64,000 nucleotides of DNA from JAKASX01 sp046704165 (GTDB taxonomy: Bacteria > Acidobacteriota > Terriglobia > Acidiferrales > UBA7541). The notes below the pieces were generated by a model. The model did no database searches and was not told where the DNA came from. It saw only the letters and a program-made list of their open reading frames with translations. Position numbers and translations under genes: made by a program. Below are positions 16,850-25,870 of the stretch, one piece after another; position 1 is the stretch's first letter, and each line of letters opens with the position of its first letter. The DNA is taken from positions 1 to 64,000 of the forward strand of contig JBJKSI010000125.1 in NCBI GenBank assembly GCA_046704165.1, written 5' to 3'.

Positions 16850-17728
16850 GACTACCACTTCCGACAGGTTTGCCGTTTCCGCGGCGGTTTCTGAGTTCCA
16901 TTTGAGCGGCCAAAAAATGGGAAGGCAGCGGTTGGCGGTACGATGGATCCAGCCCTGCGGCTGGTACGCCATTACCGGAAGGCGTTTTCTTCCTTATCCG
17001 TACTCAGCCGCTGCCTATTCTCAGAGGCCGCGGATTGGCAGGTACGCTTCGAATCCCGTAGCTAGCGGGGGCGGGAATTCGCCGTACCCTGTCGCGAGAA
17101 GGGCGCAACCCCCTTTTCGTGCCGGATCGCGACGCTGGTCCTTTCGACCGGTATCGACGCCATCCGTTTTGCCTCTGAACCAGCACTGCCTAGGTGAGCA
17201 CGCGAGATGCCAATCCGGCGGGCGGTACGCCTCCGCAAGTCCTTCCTGCGCTGGGCGATGTCTAGGTCGCAAATGGCGGCGAATCCGCCAAGAGAGACGC
17301 TTGGGGACTTTGCCCCAAGCGAGCGAAGAGTGACTCACCGGCGCGGCAAAACACAGGCTGCGTCTCACTGAATCCAAAGACACCCGCAAGAGGAATCCTC
17401 CGAACGCATTAAACGCAGAACGCTTTTGCTGACCGCTGTCGCGAGCTGCTTTCACAGTGAACTTGGGCGAAGGGAAATAGTCGCTTCCGCCTTGGGAGTT
17501 TTGACGCTGCGCCGTGTGAGTTTTCCCGGGGCAGTTCTCGGGTAGATGCAAAGCGAAACGGTAATCACCAGACATTCAAGGACTTGGGTTCATTCCCGAG
17601 AAGCTCTCTTTTGGGGACAGGCGTGCACGAACTTTGGCAAAGGCGAAGGCCGGGAAACGCTTCCAGCGGGGGAAGACGTCGCCGGCCAAGCGCAGCCGCC
17701 GCCCGGCGGCCGAGCAAGGAGAAAGACC
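16850..17728. other. Gene-poor stretch with tandem hairpins
   Basis: I find no supportable gene in about 880 bp; the open frames present have no ribosome site and basic, low-complexity translations. Two perfect stems lie side by side: TGGCGG/CCGCCA with a 5-nt loop near 17275-17291, and CGCTTGGGG/CCCCAAGCG at 17298-17321. It could be a decayed gene or carry a small RNA. Confidence 0.5.
17298..17321. repeat. Perfect 9-bp hairpin
   Basis: CGCTTGGGG (17298-17306), loop ACTTTG, CCCCAAGCG (17313-17321). No U tract on either side, so terminator assignment is uncertain. Confidence 0.5.
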
Positions 17729-18184
17729 ATGAAAGTAAAAAAGGCGATGACGAAAGAGCTGCAGTGCTGCACTCCGTTCGACACGGTAGTGGACGCCGCC
17801 CGCCTGATGCAGACACACGACGTGGGCGCCATCCCGGTGATCAAGGACAAGCAGTCGATGCAGTTGGCCGGCATCATCACCGATCGGGACATCACATGCC
17901 GGGTGACCGCGGCTGGCAAGGCGCCGGGAGAAGTTCGCGTGCAGAAGGCGATGACGCCGAATCCGGTGATCTGCCATCCGGAAGACAGCCTGGACGATTG
18001 CGCGTTGCAGATGCAGAAGCACCGGGTGCGGCGTTTGCCGGTGCTCGACGAGAAGGGCGTGCTGGTGGGCATCATCGCTCAAGGGGACATCGCGCGGCAC
18101 CTGAAGGCCGAGAAGGTAGGCCGGACGGTGGCGAAGATTTCGATGCCAATGCGGCCGCGGCCCCTTCGCCACGCCGCGGCTTGA
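17729..18184 (+). CDS. Two-CBS-domain protein
   Basis: The 151-residue protein is a CBS pair: CBS1 about residues 5-62 (AMTKELQCCTPFDTVVDAARLM, VGAIPVI, LAGIITDRDI) and CBS2 about 72-130 (AMTPNPVICHPEDSLDDCALQM, RRLPVLDEKGVLVGIIAQGDIARHL). CBS pairs bind adenine nucleotides and act as energy or ligand sensors. There is no attached catalytic domain. AAGGAG stands 8 nt before the ATG. It lies 85 bp upstream of the baeRF-like gene on the same strand, so they may be co-transcribed. Confidence 0.93.
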   Translation: MKVKKAMTKELQCCTPFDTVVDAARLMQTHDVGAIPVIKDKQSMQLAGIITDRDITCRVTAAGKAPGEVRVQKAMTPNPVICHPEDSLDDCALQMQKHRVRRLPVLDEKGVLVGIIAQGDIARHLKAEKVGRTVAKISMPMRPRPLRHAAA

Positions 18185-18269
18185 GCGAAAGCTGGAAAAG
18201 CGGTCCGGCCCGGCTTTTGCCGCGGCAGGGGATCGGCGGCGCGCCGGGCCGTGGCCGGGAAAGGCAGCC

Positions 18270-19451
18270 ATGTTGGAGATGAGTGAAGTGCGCGCTTTTT
18301 CGAGTCTGCCGCGGCCGGTGTTGACAGCCTACCTGGATACCCACCCGGCGAAAGCATCGAACCACGGCCCGACACCCGAATACCTGACGTGGATGAACGC
18401 CGCGGGAAAGGCCTTGTTGACCGGAGTGCCGGCCGAGGAACGGAAGCTGCTGGAGGAGCAGCTGGATCGCGTGGAGCTCTACCTCCGTGACCGGGTGCGG
18501 ACGCAGCGGGGGATGCTGGTGTTTGCCGGCGCGGAGTTGTGGCAGCCGGTGCCGCTGCAGGTGGAGGTACAAAACGAGCTGCATTGGGGCCGACCGGCGC
18601 TTTCGCAGTTGCTCGGCCTGCTGAGCCGGTACAAGCCGTACGGCGTGGCGGTGGTGGACCTGAGCGGGACGCGCTTTTTCCGCTACCACCTCGGCGAACT
18701 GAGCGAAATCGAGGAGAAGAAGTTCGAGATCGATATTTCGCACTGGCGGAAGAAGGATATGGGGAAGTTCTCCCACAAGGACATCACGAAATCGCGGGGA
18801 GTGGACCGCGACAACTTCGAGCGGCGGATGGAGGAGCAATACAAGAAGCTGTGCGCGGAAACTGCCCAGCGCGCGCACCAACTGGCGGAAACACACGGCT
18901 TGGTTGCGTTCTTTCTGGTGGGCGAAGACCGGCTGATCGAGGCGATCGCGGAGTCTTTACCGGCTGATTTCCGACCGCGCGTGGTGAAGATCCAGGAAGA
19001 CCTGGCGAAGGTAGTCTCGCCGGCGCTGGAAGCGAGGCTGGAGCCGCACGTGGAGGAATGGCAGCGGGCGCAGCAGTCGGAAATGGTAACATCGCTGCTC
19101 GAAGGCAAGCGCGGCACCGTAACCGGACTCGATCGGACTCTCGATGAATTGCAGAACGGAATGGTTCGGTTGCTGCTGCTCGCCGCCGATCTGGATCCGA
19201 CACTGCGGCAGTGCACACGCTGCGGCCGGACCGACCGGGCGGATGGGTCCGTCTGCCTCTACTGCGGCGCCCAGTGCCGAGCGGCGAGTTTGCGCGACGT
19301 GTTGCCGGAGTTGGCGTGGAAGCACGGCGTCGAAGTGGAAATCGTGGACGAGAAGACGTCGGAACGACTGCGGGAGGCGGGCAGCATCGGTGGCTGGCTG
19401 CGGCTGCCGAAGCAGAACAGCGCCCGACGCGCGAGCCGGCGAGCGGGATAG
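18270..19451 (+). CDS. Bacterial archaeo-eukaryotic release-factor (baeRF/Vms1-like) protein
   Basis: A 393-residue protein resembling the eRF1/Pelota-like bacterial baeRF group. The central part (KPYGVAVVDLSGTRFFRYHLGELSEI, then GLVAFFLVGEDRLIEAIAESLP) has the eRF1 domain 2 and 3 pattern, and the C-terminus holds a zinc knuckle CTRCGR plus CLYCGAQC. Known relatives such as Vms1 release peptidyl-tRNA on stalled ribosomes; in bacteria the role is thought to be ribosome rescue or an antiphage or stress function. A canonical GGQ is not evident. The family assignment is from pattern and is moderately sure. Confidence 0.7.
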   Translation: MLEMSEVRAFSSLPRPVLTAYLDTHPAKASNHGPTPEYLTWMNAAGKALLTGVPAEERKLLEEQLDRVELYLRDRVRTQRGMLVFAGAELWQPVPLQVEVQNELHWGRPALSQLLGLLSRYKPYGVAVVDLSGTRFFRYHLGELSEIEEKKFEIDISHWRKKDMGKFSHKDITKSRGVDRDNFERRMEEQYKKLCAETAQRAHQLAETHGLVAFFLVGEDRLIEAIAESLPADFRPRVVKIQEDLAKVVSPALEARLEPHVEEWQRAQQSEMVTSLLEGKRGTVTGLDRTLDELQNGMVRLLLLAADLDPTLRQCTRCGRTDRADGSVCLYCGAQCRAASLRDVLPELAWKHGVEVEIVDEKTSERLREAGSIGGWLRLPKQNSARRASRRAG

Positions 19452-19530
19452 CGGGGAAAAGCCGCCGACGGGCCCTTCAGGCAGCGCATTGAAGCGGTAA
19501 GCGCCAGGGGAAGGGCGAGCGGCCGGATCG

Positions 19531-22500
19531 ATGAGCAGGCTCGCCAGGATCGTGAAAAGCAAGAGCGCGGGCTACGTTGCCGCGGTGCTGGGCGTGGCCG
19601 CAGCGACGGTGGTTTGCGCCGCGGTGCGCGGCGACATCACCGCCGGAACGGCCGCGCTCGCAATGCTATTGGTGGTGCTTTTCGTGGCGGCCGGCTGGGG
19701 CAGCCGGCCTGCATTCCTGGCATCGATCGTCGGAGTGCTCAGCCTGAGTTTCTTCTTCCTGCCGCCCATCTACAGACTGACCATGCGCGATCCACGAAAC
19801 TGGATCGACCTACTCGTTTTTTTTGTCACCGCATTCATTGCGGGTCAACTCTCCGAGCGATCGAGACGGCGTGAACAGGCGCTGCGCGAAAGCGAGGCAA
19901 ACCTCAATACGGCGCAGAAGATCGCCGAGCTGGGAAGCTGGCACCTGGACATTGCACACAACCGGCTGACATGGTCGGCGGAAGTGTTCCGCATGTTTGG
20001 AATGCCCGAGTCGGCGGTGCCGACCTACGAAATATTCTTGGACAAGGTGCATCCGGAAGACAGGGAGTTGGTGGATCGGGCCTGGCAGGATGCTCTGACG
20101 GGCGGGCACTACGACATCGAACATCGTTTGCTGGTGAGTGGCGAAGAGAAATGGGTGCGGGAAATGGCTCGGGTACGGCTGGACGCAAGCGGCAATGCCA
20201 TCGAAGGAATCGGTACGGTGCAGGACATCACCGAGCGGAAGCGGAACGAGGCGGCGCTGCGGAGATCGAACGAGGAGATGCAGGACCTGGCGCGGTTGCA
20301 GGCGACCGTGGCCGATCTGGGACAGCGAGCACTGAAGCACAGGTCGCCGGAGGAGGTAGCCGACGACGTGACGAGCCGGGTGGCGCTGACGCTGAACGTG
20401 GACTATTGCAAGATCCTGGAATTCCTGCCGGACCGGCAGGCACTGCTGCTGCAATCGGGCGTGGGCTGGAAGCCGGGTAGCGTGGGCCACGCGACGGTGG
20501 GGATCGGCGCGGAATCGCAGGCCGGATACGCGCTGGAGACAGAGCAGCCCGTGGTGGTGCAGGACTTGAAAACGGAAAAACGCTTCCAGGGGACTTCACT
20601 GCTGCACGAGCACGGCGTGGTGAGCGGCATCAGCGTCGTAATCCCAACCAAGGAAGGTCCCTACGGCGTGCTCAGCGTGCATTCGCGCACACGGCGGACC
20701 TTCAGCACGAACGAGGTGAACTTCCTGCAGTCGGTGGCCAACGTGCTCGGCTCGGCCATCGAGCGCCAGCACGCCGAGATTGAACTGTGGCGGATCAACC
20801 GCGCGCAGCGCGCACTGAGCAAGTGCAACGAGGCTCTGATCCGGGCGAGTGACGAGACGGCGTTGCTACAGCAGGTGTGCTCGATCGTGGTGGAAGAGGC
20901 TGGCTACCGCTTCTGCTGGGTGGGGCGCGCGGAGCAGGACGAGCCGCGAACAGTGCGGCCGGTGGCCAAGGCGGGATTCGAGGCCGGGTACCTGGACAGC
21001 CTGGCAATCAGCTGGGCCGACACGGAGCGGGGGCGCGGGCCGGCGGGGTTGAGCGTGCGAACGCGCCAGACTGTGGTGGCGAGGAACATCGCTACCGATC
21101 CGAAAATGGCGCCGTGGCGCGAGGAGGCGCTGAAGCGGGGCTATGCGTCGTGCCTGGCGATTCCACTGCTGATCGATTCGAGCGTGTTCGGCTCGATCCT
21201 GATCTACGCCTCGGACCCGGAAACCTTCGGCCCCGAGGAGGTGAATCTGCTGACGGAGATGGCCTCGGATCTTGCATTTGGCATTACCACGTTGCGGACG
21301 CGGGCCGAGCGCGCCCGGGCGGAAGAGGAGGTGCGCAGGCTGAACGCGGAGCTGGAGCAGAGGGTGGCGCGCCGCACGGCACAGCTGCAGAAGGCGACCC
21401 GCGAGTTGGAACAGGCACGCGAGCGGGAGATGGAGGTGGGTTCGCGCATCCAGCAGACGCTGCTGCTCGATCAGCCGCCGCAGGACGTGCCCGGACTGGG
21501 TGTGGCGGCGCTGACGGTGCCCTCGCAAAAGATCGACGGCGATTTCTACATTTTCCTGAAACACGGGGACGAGTCGATGGACGTGATTCTGGGAGACGTG
21601 ATGGGGAAAGGCGTTCCGGCGGCATTGCTAGGATCGGCCACGAAGAGCCAGTTTCTGAAAGCGTTCACGCGCCTGCTGGACCTTTCGAAGGGGCGGGCGC
21701 TGCCGGAACCGCGTGAAGTGGTGATGCTGGCGCACGCGGGGCTGGTGCGCGAGTTGATCAACCTGGAGAGCTTCGTGACGCTGTGCTACGCGCGGCTGGA
21801 TGCGGGCCGCCGGCGAATGGACCTGGTCGATTGCGGGCACACGGGAATCCTGCACTGGCGCGGCCGGACGGGGTTGTGCGAGATGCTGCACGGCAAGAAC
21901 CTGCCGCTCGGCGTGGTGGAAGGGGAGATTTACGAACAGTTCACCGTTCCGGTGGAGGAGGGCGACCTGCTGTTGCTGTTCTCCGACGGGATCACCGAGG
22001 CGCGGAACGCGGCCAAGGAGCCGTTTGGCATCCAGCGACTGGAAGAATGCGTGCGGGCCTATCGAGAACTGGACCTGAGCGAACTGCTGGAGGCGATCCG
22101 GCGGGAAGTGGTAGCCTTTTCCGGCTCCGAGCAGCTGACGGACGATCTGACCAGCGTGGTGATCCGCGTGGCGGAGGCCGTGCGGCCGGTGAGGACCGCG
22201 GAAACCGCGATCCGGAGCGAGTTGACGCAGTTGCGGCGTGCGCGCGAATTCGTGCGTCAGTTCTGCCGGGACCGCTCCGTTCCGGCACTGGGCCAGAAAT
22301 GCGTGGAAGGGCTGGAGTTGGCGGTGAGCGAGGCGGCCAGCAATATCATGAAACACGCCTACCGCGGCCGGACCGACCAGTGGATCGGGCTGGACGGAGA
22401 AGCGTTTGAGGATCGGGTGCTGTTCCGGCTGCATCATTTCGGCGAGCCGTTCGATCCGACGATGGCGAAACCACCGGTGCTGGACGGGTCTTGCGAATCA

Positions 22501-22635
22501 GGGTTTGGTGTCTATCTGATTACTCAAATTACCGACAGTGTGCGTTACTATCGCGACGAGCGCGGACGAAACTGCGTGGAGCTTATGAAGATCTGCAAAT
22601 CCCCCGTACGTGAAAGCGAGACTGCATGGAACTAG
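19531..22635 (+). CDS. Membrane multi-sensor SpoIIE phosphatase with C-terminal HATPase (RsbU/RsbW-like)
   Basis: The 1034-residue protein has a KdpD/DUF4118-like four-helix membrane module (about 8-110) and a PAS-PAC domain (about 120-240, ending IGTVQDITERKRNEAA). Two GAF domains (about 252-415 and 425-590), a coiled coil (590-635), a SpoIIE/PP2C phosphatase (about 635-885) and an RsbW-type ATPase (about 890-1030, ELAVSEAASNIMKHAY) follow. PP2C metal motifs are GDVMGKGVPAAL, FSDGITEAR and DDLTSVVIR. It thus combines the phosphatase and kinase/anti-sigma arms of a partner switch in one chain. Its last 10 bp overlap the STAS gene, its obvious substrate. Confidence 0.93.
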   Translation: MSRLARIVKSKSAGYVAAVLGVAAATVVCAAVRGDITAGTAALAMLLVVLFVAAGWGSRPAFLASIVGVLSLSFFFLPPIYRLTMRDPRNWIDLLVFFVTAFIAGQLSERSRRREQALRESEANLNTAQKIAELGSWHLDIAHNRLTWSAEVFRMFGMPESAVPTYEIFLDKVHPEDRELVDRAWQDALTGGHYDIEHRLLVSGEEKWVREMARVRLDASGNAIEGIGTVQDITERKRNEAALRRSNEEMQDLARLQATVADLGQRALKHRSPEEVADDVTSRVALTLNVDYCKILEFLPDRQALLLQSGVGWKPGSVGHATVGIGAESQAGYALETEQPVVVQDLKTEKRFQGTSLLHEHGVVSGISVVIPTKEGPYGVLSVHSRTRRTFSTNEVNFLQSVANVLGSAIERQHAEIELWRINRAQRALSKCNEALIRASDETALLQQVCSIVVEEAGYRFCWVGRAEQDEPRTVRPVAKAGFEAGYLDSLAISWADTERGRGPAGLSVRTRQTVVARNIATDPKMAPWREEALKRGYASCLAIPLLIDSSVFGSILIYASDPETFGPEEVNLLTEMASDLAFGITTLRTRAERARAEEEVRRLNAELEQRVARRTAQLQKATRELEQAREREMEVGSRIQQTLLLDQPPQDVPGLGVAALTVPSQKIDGDFYIFLKHGDESMDVILGDVMGKGVPAALLGSATKSQFLKAFTRLLDLSKGRALPEPREVVMLAHAGLVRELINLESFVTLCYARLDAGRRRMDLVDCGHTGILHWRGRTGLCEMLHGKNLPLGVVEGEIYEQFTVPVEEGDLLLLFSDGITEARNAAKEPFGIQRLEECVRAYRELDLSELLEAIRREVVAFSGSEQLTDDLTSVVIRVAEAVRPVRTAETAIRSELTQLRRAREFVRQFCRDRSVPALGQKCVEGLELAVSEAASNIMKHAYRGRTDQWIGLDGEAFEDRVLFRLHHFGEPFDPTMAKPPVLDGSCESGFGVYLITQITDSVRYYRDERGRNCVELMKICKSPVRESETAWN

Positions 22636-22985
22636 CTACCGACACTACCGGCAACGTAGCCGTGGTCGAGATCCCCGTTGACGAGTTGGATGCCAGCAAC
22701 GCCGGAGAACTGAAGCGCGACATCGCTCCGGTGCTGGAAAGCCACACACGTCTGGTGATCGACATGAGCCGGCTGCGTTTCATCGATAGCTCCGGGCTGG
22801 GCGCGATGCTCTCGTGCTTGCGGCAGGTGAGCGCCAAACAGGGCGACCTGAAGCTGTGCTGCATGACGCGGCAGGTTCGCGGCACGTTCGAACTGGTGCG
22901 CATGCACCGCATCTTCGACATCTTTCCCACGCGGGAGGAAGCCGTGCGCGCATTCCGTGCTCAAGGGGACGGGCACGCGAAATGA
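22626..22985 (+). CDS. STAS-domain anti-sigma factor antagonist (RsbV-like)
   Basis: A 119-residue single STAS domain with the phospho-acceptor segment RLRFIDSSGLGAMLSCL. In partner switching, the unphosphorylated form binds the anti-sigma kinase. It overlaps the upstream phosphatase/HATPase gene by 10 bp and its stop overlaps the glycogen phosphorylase start in an ATGA, so the three proteins are made in concert. No sigma factor gene is nearby. Confidence 0.92.
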   Translation: MELATDTTGNVAVVEIPVDELDASNAGELKRDIAPVLESHTRLVIDMSRLRFIDSSGLGAMLSCLRQVSAKQGDLKLCCMTRQVRGTFELVRMHRIFDIFPTREEAVRAFRAQGDGHAK

Positions 22986-25435
22986 ACCCCTCGGTCAACG
23001 CCGTGGACGAGGCGGCAGCGAGCATCGAGGAAGCAATCTGCCGGCACGCGAAGTATTCGCTGGGTAAGGCGTGGCCGGATCTTTCCCCGCAAGACCGGTT
23101 CGCAGCGGTAGCGCTGGCCGTGCGCGACCGGATGGTGGACGGAATGCTGGAGACCGAGCGGCGGTGCGGGCGGGAAGACCCCAAGCGGTTGCATTACCTC
23201 TCCATCGAATTCCTGATCGGGCAGTCGTTGGGCAATAACCTGCGAAACCTGGGCCTTCGGGACGCGTGCCGGCAGGCTCTGCGGAACCTGGGCGCCAGCC
23301 TGGAGGAAATCGAGGAGAGCGAGCCGGACGCAGCGCTGGGCAACGGTGGGCTGGGGCGGCTGGCGGCCTGCTTCCTGGATTCGCTGGCCACGCTGCGTCT
23401 GCCCGGCTACGGCTATGGGATCAACTACGAGTACGGCTTGTTCAAGCAGGAGATCGACAACGGATACCAGCGGGAGAAGCCGGAGAACTGGCTGGCGCAA
23501 AGCAGTCCCTGGCAGATCGAGCGGCCCGATGAAGCCTGCATAGTGCCGGTCTACGGACGGATCGAGCACGGCGTGGATCGCCAAGGCGTCTACAACCCGA
23601 TGTGGATGGACTGGAAGCTGCTGATCGGTGTTCCCTACGACATGCTCATCCCGGGTTACGGCGGGGAGGCGGTGCACGTTCTACGGCTCTACGCGGCGCG
23701 ATCGTCCCACGATTTCGACATGCAGATCTTCAACGACGGTGATTATTTCAAAGCCGTGGAGCAGAAGATCGCCTCGGAGACCGTGTCGAAGGTGCTTTAC
23801 CCTTCGGACGCAGTGATCGCCGGGCACGAGCTGCGGCTGGTGCAGGAGTACTTCCTGGTGGCCTGCGCACTGCGCGACATCGTGCGCCGGTTCGAGCAGC
23901 GGCACACGGACTTTCGCGAACTGCCGGGCAAGGCAGCCATCCAGCTGAACGACACGCATCCGGCGCTGGCGGTGACGGAGCTGATGCGAATCCTGGTGGA
24001 CGAGAAGAGCCTGGAGTGGGAAGAGGCGTGGGAGATCACGCGGGCCACGCTGGCCTACACGAACCATACGCTAGCGCCGGAAGCGCTGGAGAAATGGCCG
24101 GTACCACTGCTGGAATCCATGCTGCCGCGACACTTGCAGCTGATCTACGAAATCAATGGGCGTTTCCTGCGGCAGGTGGCCGCGGCCTTTCCCGGCGACA
24201 GGGCCCGGCAACAGCGCATGTCGCTGATCGAGGAATCGGCGACGAAGCAGGCGCGCATGGTGAACCTGGCAATTGTTGGCAGCCATTCGGTGAACGGCGT
24301 TTCGAAGATTCATACGAAGGCGTTTGAGACGATGCTGGTTCCCGATTTCTACGAGCTGTGGCCGGAGAAATTTTCCAACAAAACGAACGGCATCACGCAG
24401 CGGCGCTGGCTGCTCGAGGCCAATCCGCGGCTGGCGGACCTGATCACGTCGACCATCGGCGACGGTTGGATTACCGACCTGGACCGGTTGCGGGAACTCG
24501 AACGATTTTCCGAGGATTCGGGCTTTCAATCGGCTTTCGCCAAGATCAAGCGCGCGAACAAGGAGCATCTGGCCGAGATCATCCGCGAAACCACTCGGGT
24601 GGAGGCGAACCCGGATTCGCTCTTTGACGTCCACGTGAAGCGGATTCACGTTTACAAGCGGCAACTGCTGAATGTGATGCACGTGGTGCACGAATATCTC
24701 TCTCTGATCGAGGACGGAACGACGCCGGCGGCGCCGCGAACCTTCCTCTTCGCCGGCAAGGCGGCGCCCGGCTACCGTCTCGCCAAGCAGATCATCAAGC
24801 TGATTCACAATGTGGCGCGCGTCATCAATCGCGACCCACGGGCGGCCGAGTGGATCAAGGTGGGTTTTCTGCCGGACTATCGTGTGTCGCTGGCTGAGAA
24901 GATCTTTCCCGCCGCCGACCTCAGCGAGCAGATCTCGACCGCCGGGACGGAAGCTTCAGGCACGAGCAACATGAAGCTGGCGCTGAGCGGCGCGATCACT
25001 ATCGGTACGCTCGACGGGGCCAACATCGAAATTCTCGAAGAGGTAGGCAGGGAGAACATGTTCCTCTTCGGCAAGCAGACGGCGGAGCTTCGGGCGATGC
25101 GCGAAGCGGAATCCTACCACCCGCAGGAAATCTGCAAGCGGGATCCTCGCGTACAGCGGGTCGTCGAAGCGTTCAATTCGCGGCTGTTCTGCCCCGGGGA
25201 GCCGGGCCTTTTCGCCTGGGTGCCTCCGATGCTGCTCGATCCCGGCGACAAATACTTCCACCTGGCCGATTTTCCAGACTGCCTCGGGGCGCACGAGCGA
25301 GCGGCACAGGCGTACGTCGATACGGGCCGGTGGCGGCGCATGTCAATCCTGAACGTGGCGCGCATCGGGAGGTTTTCGAGCGATCGCACGGTGGCGGAGT
25401 ATGCGCGGGAGATCTGGCAGCTGAAAAGCGTATAG
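22982..25435 (+). CDS. glgP: Glycogen/maltodextrin phosphorylase
   Basis: The 817-residue enzyme releases glucose-1-phosphate from alpha-1,4-glucans with pyridoxal phosphate. It shows the family core: LHYLSIEFLIGQSLGNNL, ALGNGGLGRLAACFLDSLATL, GYGYGINYEYGLFKQ, KTNGITQRRWL, the arginine/lysine region KRIHVYKRQLLN, and the PLP-lysine segment EASGTSNMKLALSGA followed by IGTLDGANIEI. Length is typical. The start ATG 22982 overlaps the STAS stop, an uncommon link between stress partner switching and glycogen breakdown. A hairpin follows the stop. Confidence 0.97.
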   Translation: MNPSVNAVDEAAASIEEAICRHAKYSLGKAWPDLSPQDRFAAVALAVRDRMVDGMLETERRCGREDPKRLHYLSIEFLIGQSLGNNLRNLGLRDACRQALRNLGASLEEIEESEPDAALGNGGLGRLAACFLDSLATLRLPGYGYGINYEYGLFKQEIDNGYQREKPENWLAQSSPWQIERPDEACIVPVYGRIEHGVDRQGVYNPMWMDWKLLIGVPYDMLIPGYGGEAVHVLRLYAARSSHDFDMQIFNDGDYFKAVEQKIASETVSKVLYPSDAVIAGHELRLVQEYFLVACALRDIVRRFEQRHTDFRELPGKAAIQLNDTHPALAVTELMRILVDEKSLEWEEAWEITRATLAYTNHTLAPEALEKWPVPLLESMLPRHLQLIYEINGRFLRQVAAAFPGDRARQQRMSLIEESATKQARMVNLAIVGSHSVNGVSKIHTKAFETMLVPDFYELWPEKFSNKTNGITQRRWLLEANPRLADLITSTIGDGWITDLDRLRELERFSEDSGFQSAFAKIKRANKEHLAEIIRETTRVEANPDSLFDVHVKRIHVYKRQLLNVMHVVHEYLSLIEDGTTPAAPRTFLFAGKAAPGYRLAKQIIKLIHNVARVINRDPRAAEWIKVGFLPDYRVSLAEKIFPAADLSEQISTAGTEASGTSNMKLALSGAITIGTLDGANIEILEEVGRENMFLFGKQTAELRAMREAESYHPQEICKRDPRVQRVVEAFNSRLFCPGEPGLFAWVPPMLLDPGDKYFHLADFPDCLGAHERAAQAYVDTGRWRRMSILNVARIGRFSSDRTVAEYAREIWQLKSV

Positions 25436-25443
25436 CGGGGATT

Positions 25444-25475
25444 TTCCGCCGGAACTTTCGAGGTGTGCGGCGGAA
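25444..25475 (+). terminator. Hairpin terminator after glgP
   Basis: TTCCGCCG (25444-25451) pairs perfectly with CGGCGGAA (25468-25475) across a 16-nt loop, starting 9 bp beyond the glgP stop. An AATTTTAG run lies a little downstream. Confidence 0.55.
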
Positions 25476-25554
25476 GGGAATTTTAGAGATAGAGGGTTGA
25501 AGCTCCCCGCTACAGGGTTCGAGCACTGGGCACTGGCACGAGGGAATCGTTAAT

Positions 25555-25626
25555 GGGCCCGCCTGGATTCGAACCAGGGACCGATGGATTATGAGTCCAC
25601 TGCTCTGACCGCTGAGCTACGGGCCC
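25555..25626 (-). tRNA. tRNA with CAU anticodon, probably tRNA-Ile2
   Basis: The minus strand folds into a complete 72-nt cloverleaf: acceptor GGGCCCG/CGGGCCC, D arm GCTC/GAGC, anticodon loop CTCATAA, T arm CCTGG-TTCGAAT-CCAGG. CCA is not encoded. The anticodon CAU fits Met or lysidine-modified Ile2. C4-G69 and C5-G68 pairs and the overall similarity to tRNA-Ile2 sequences favour Ile(CAU); elongator Met is the alternative. It is not an initiator, because its first pair is a normal G-C. Confidence 0.9.
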
Positions 25627-25870
25627 CGCAGCCCTAACTATAGGCGATGCCGCGGTTTCTTGCATCAGGCGCGTGCGTCGGCGGGCTGTTGAAAACGGCC
25701 AGTTGGGGAGCGGACGGCTGCCGGGAAGGACACCGGACTGATTGCTGCGGCCCGCCGATTCCCGCTAATCTGATAAGATGTCTGGCATGGGGGGGGTGCC
25801 GAGCTGATGGAGTTGCCTTCTCCTAGGCCGGTTATGCGGTGATCAGAAACCGGGCGCCACACGAGGTACC

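Noticed and set aside
17021..17575. Minus-strand frame in the gene-poor stretch
   Set aside because: Composition is Arg/Pro-rich with no ribosome site and part of it is translated hairpin sequence; no family features.
25555..25626. tRNA as initiator Met
   Set aside because: The first acceptor pair is G-C, and the anticodon stem lacks the three consecutive G-C pairs of initiators.
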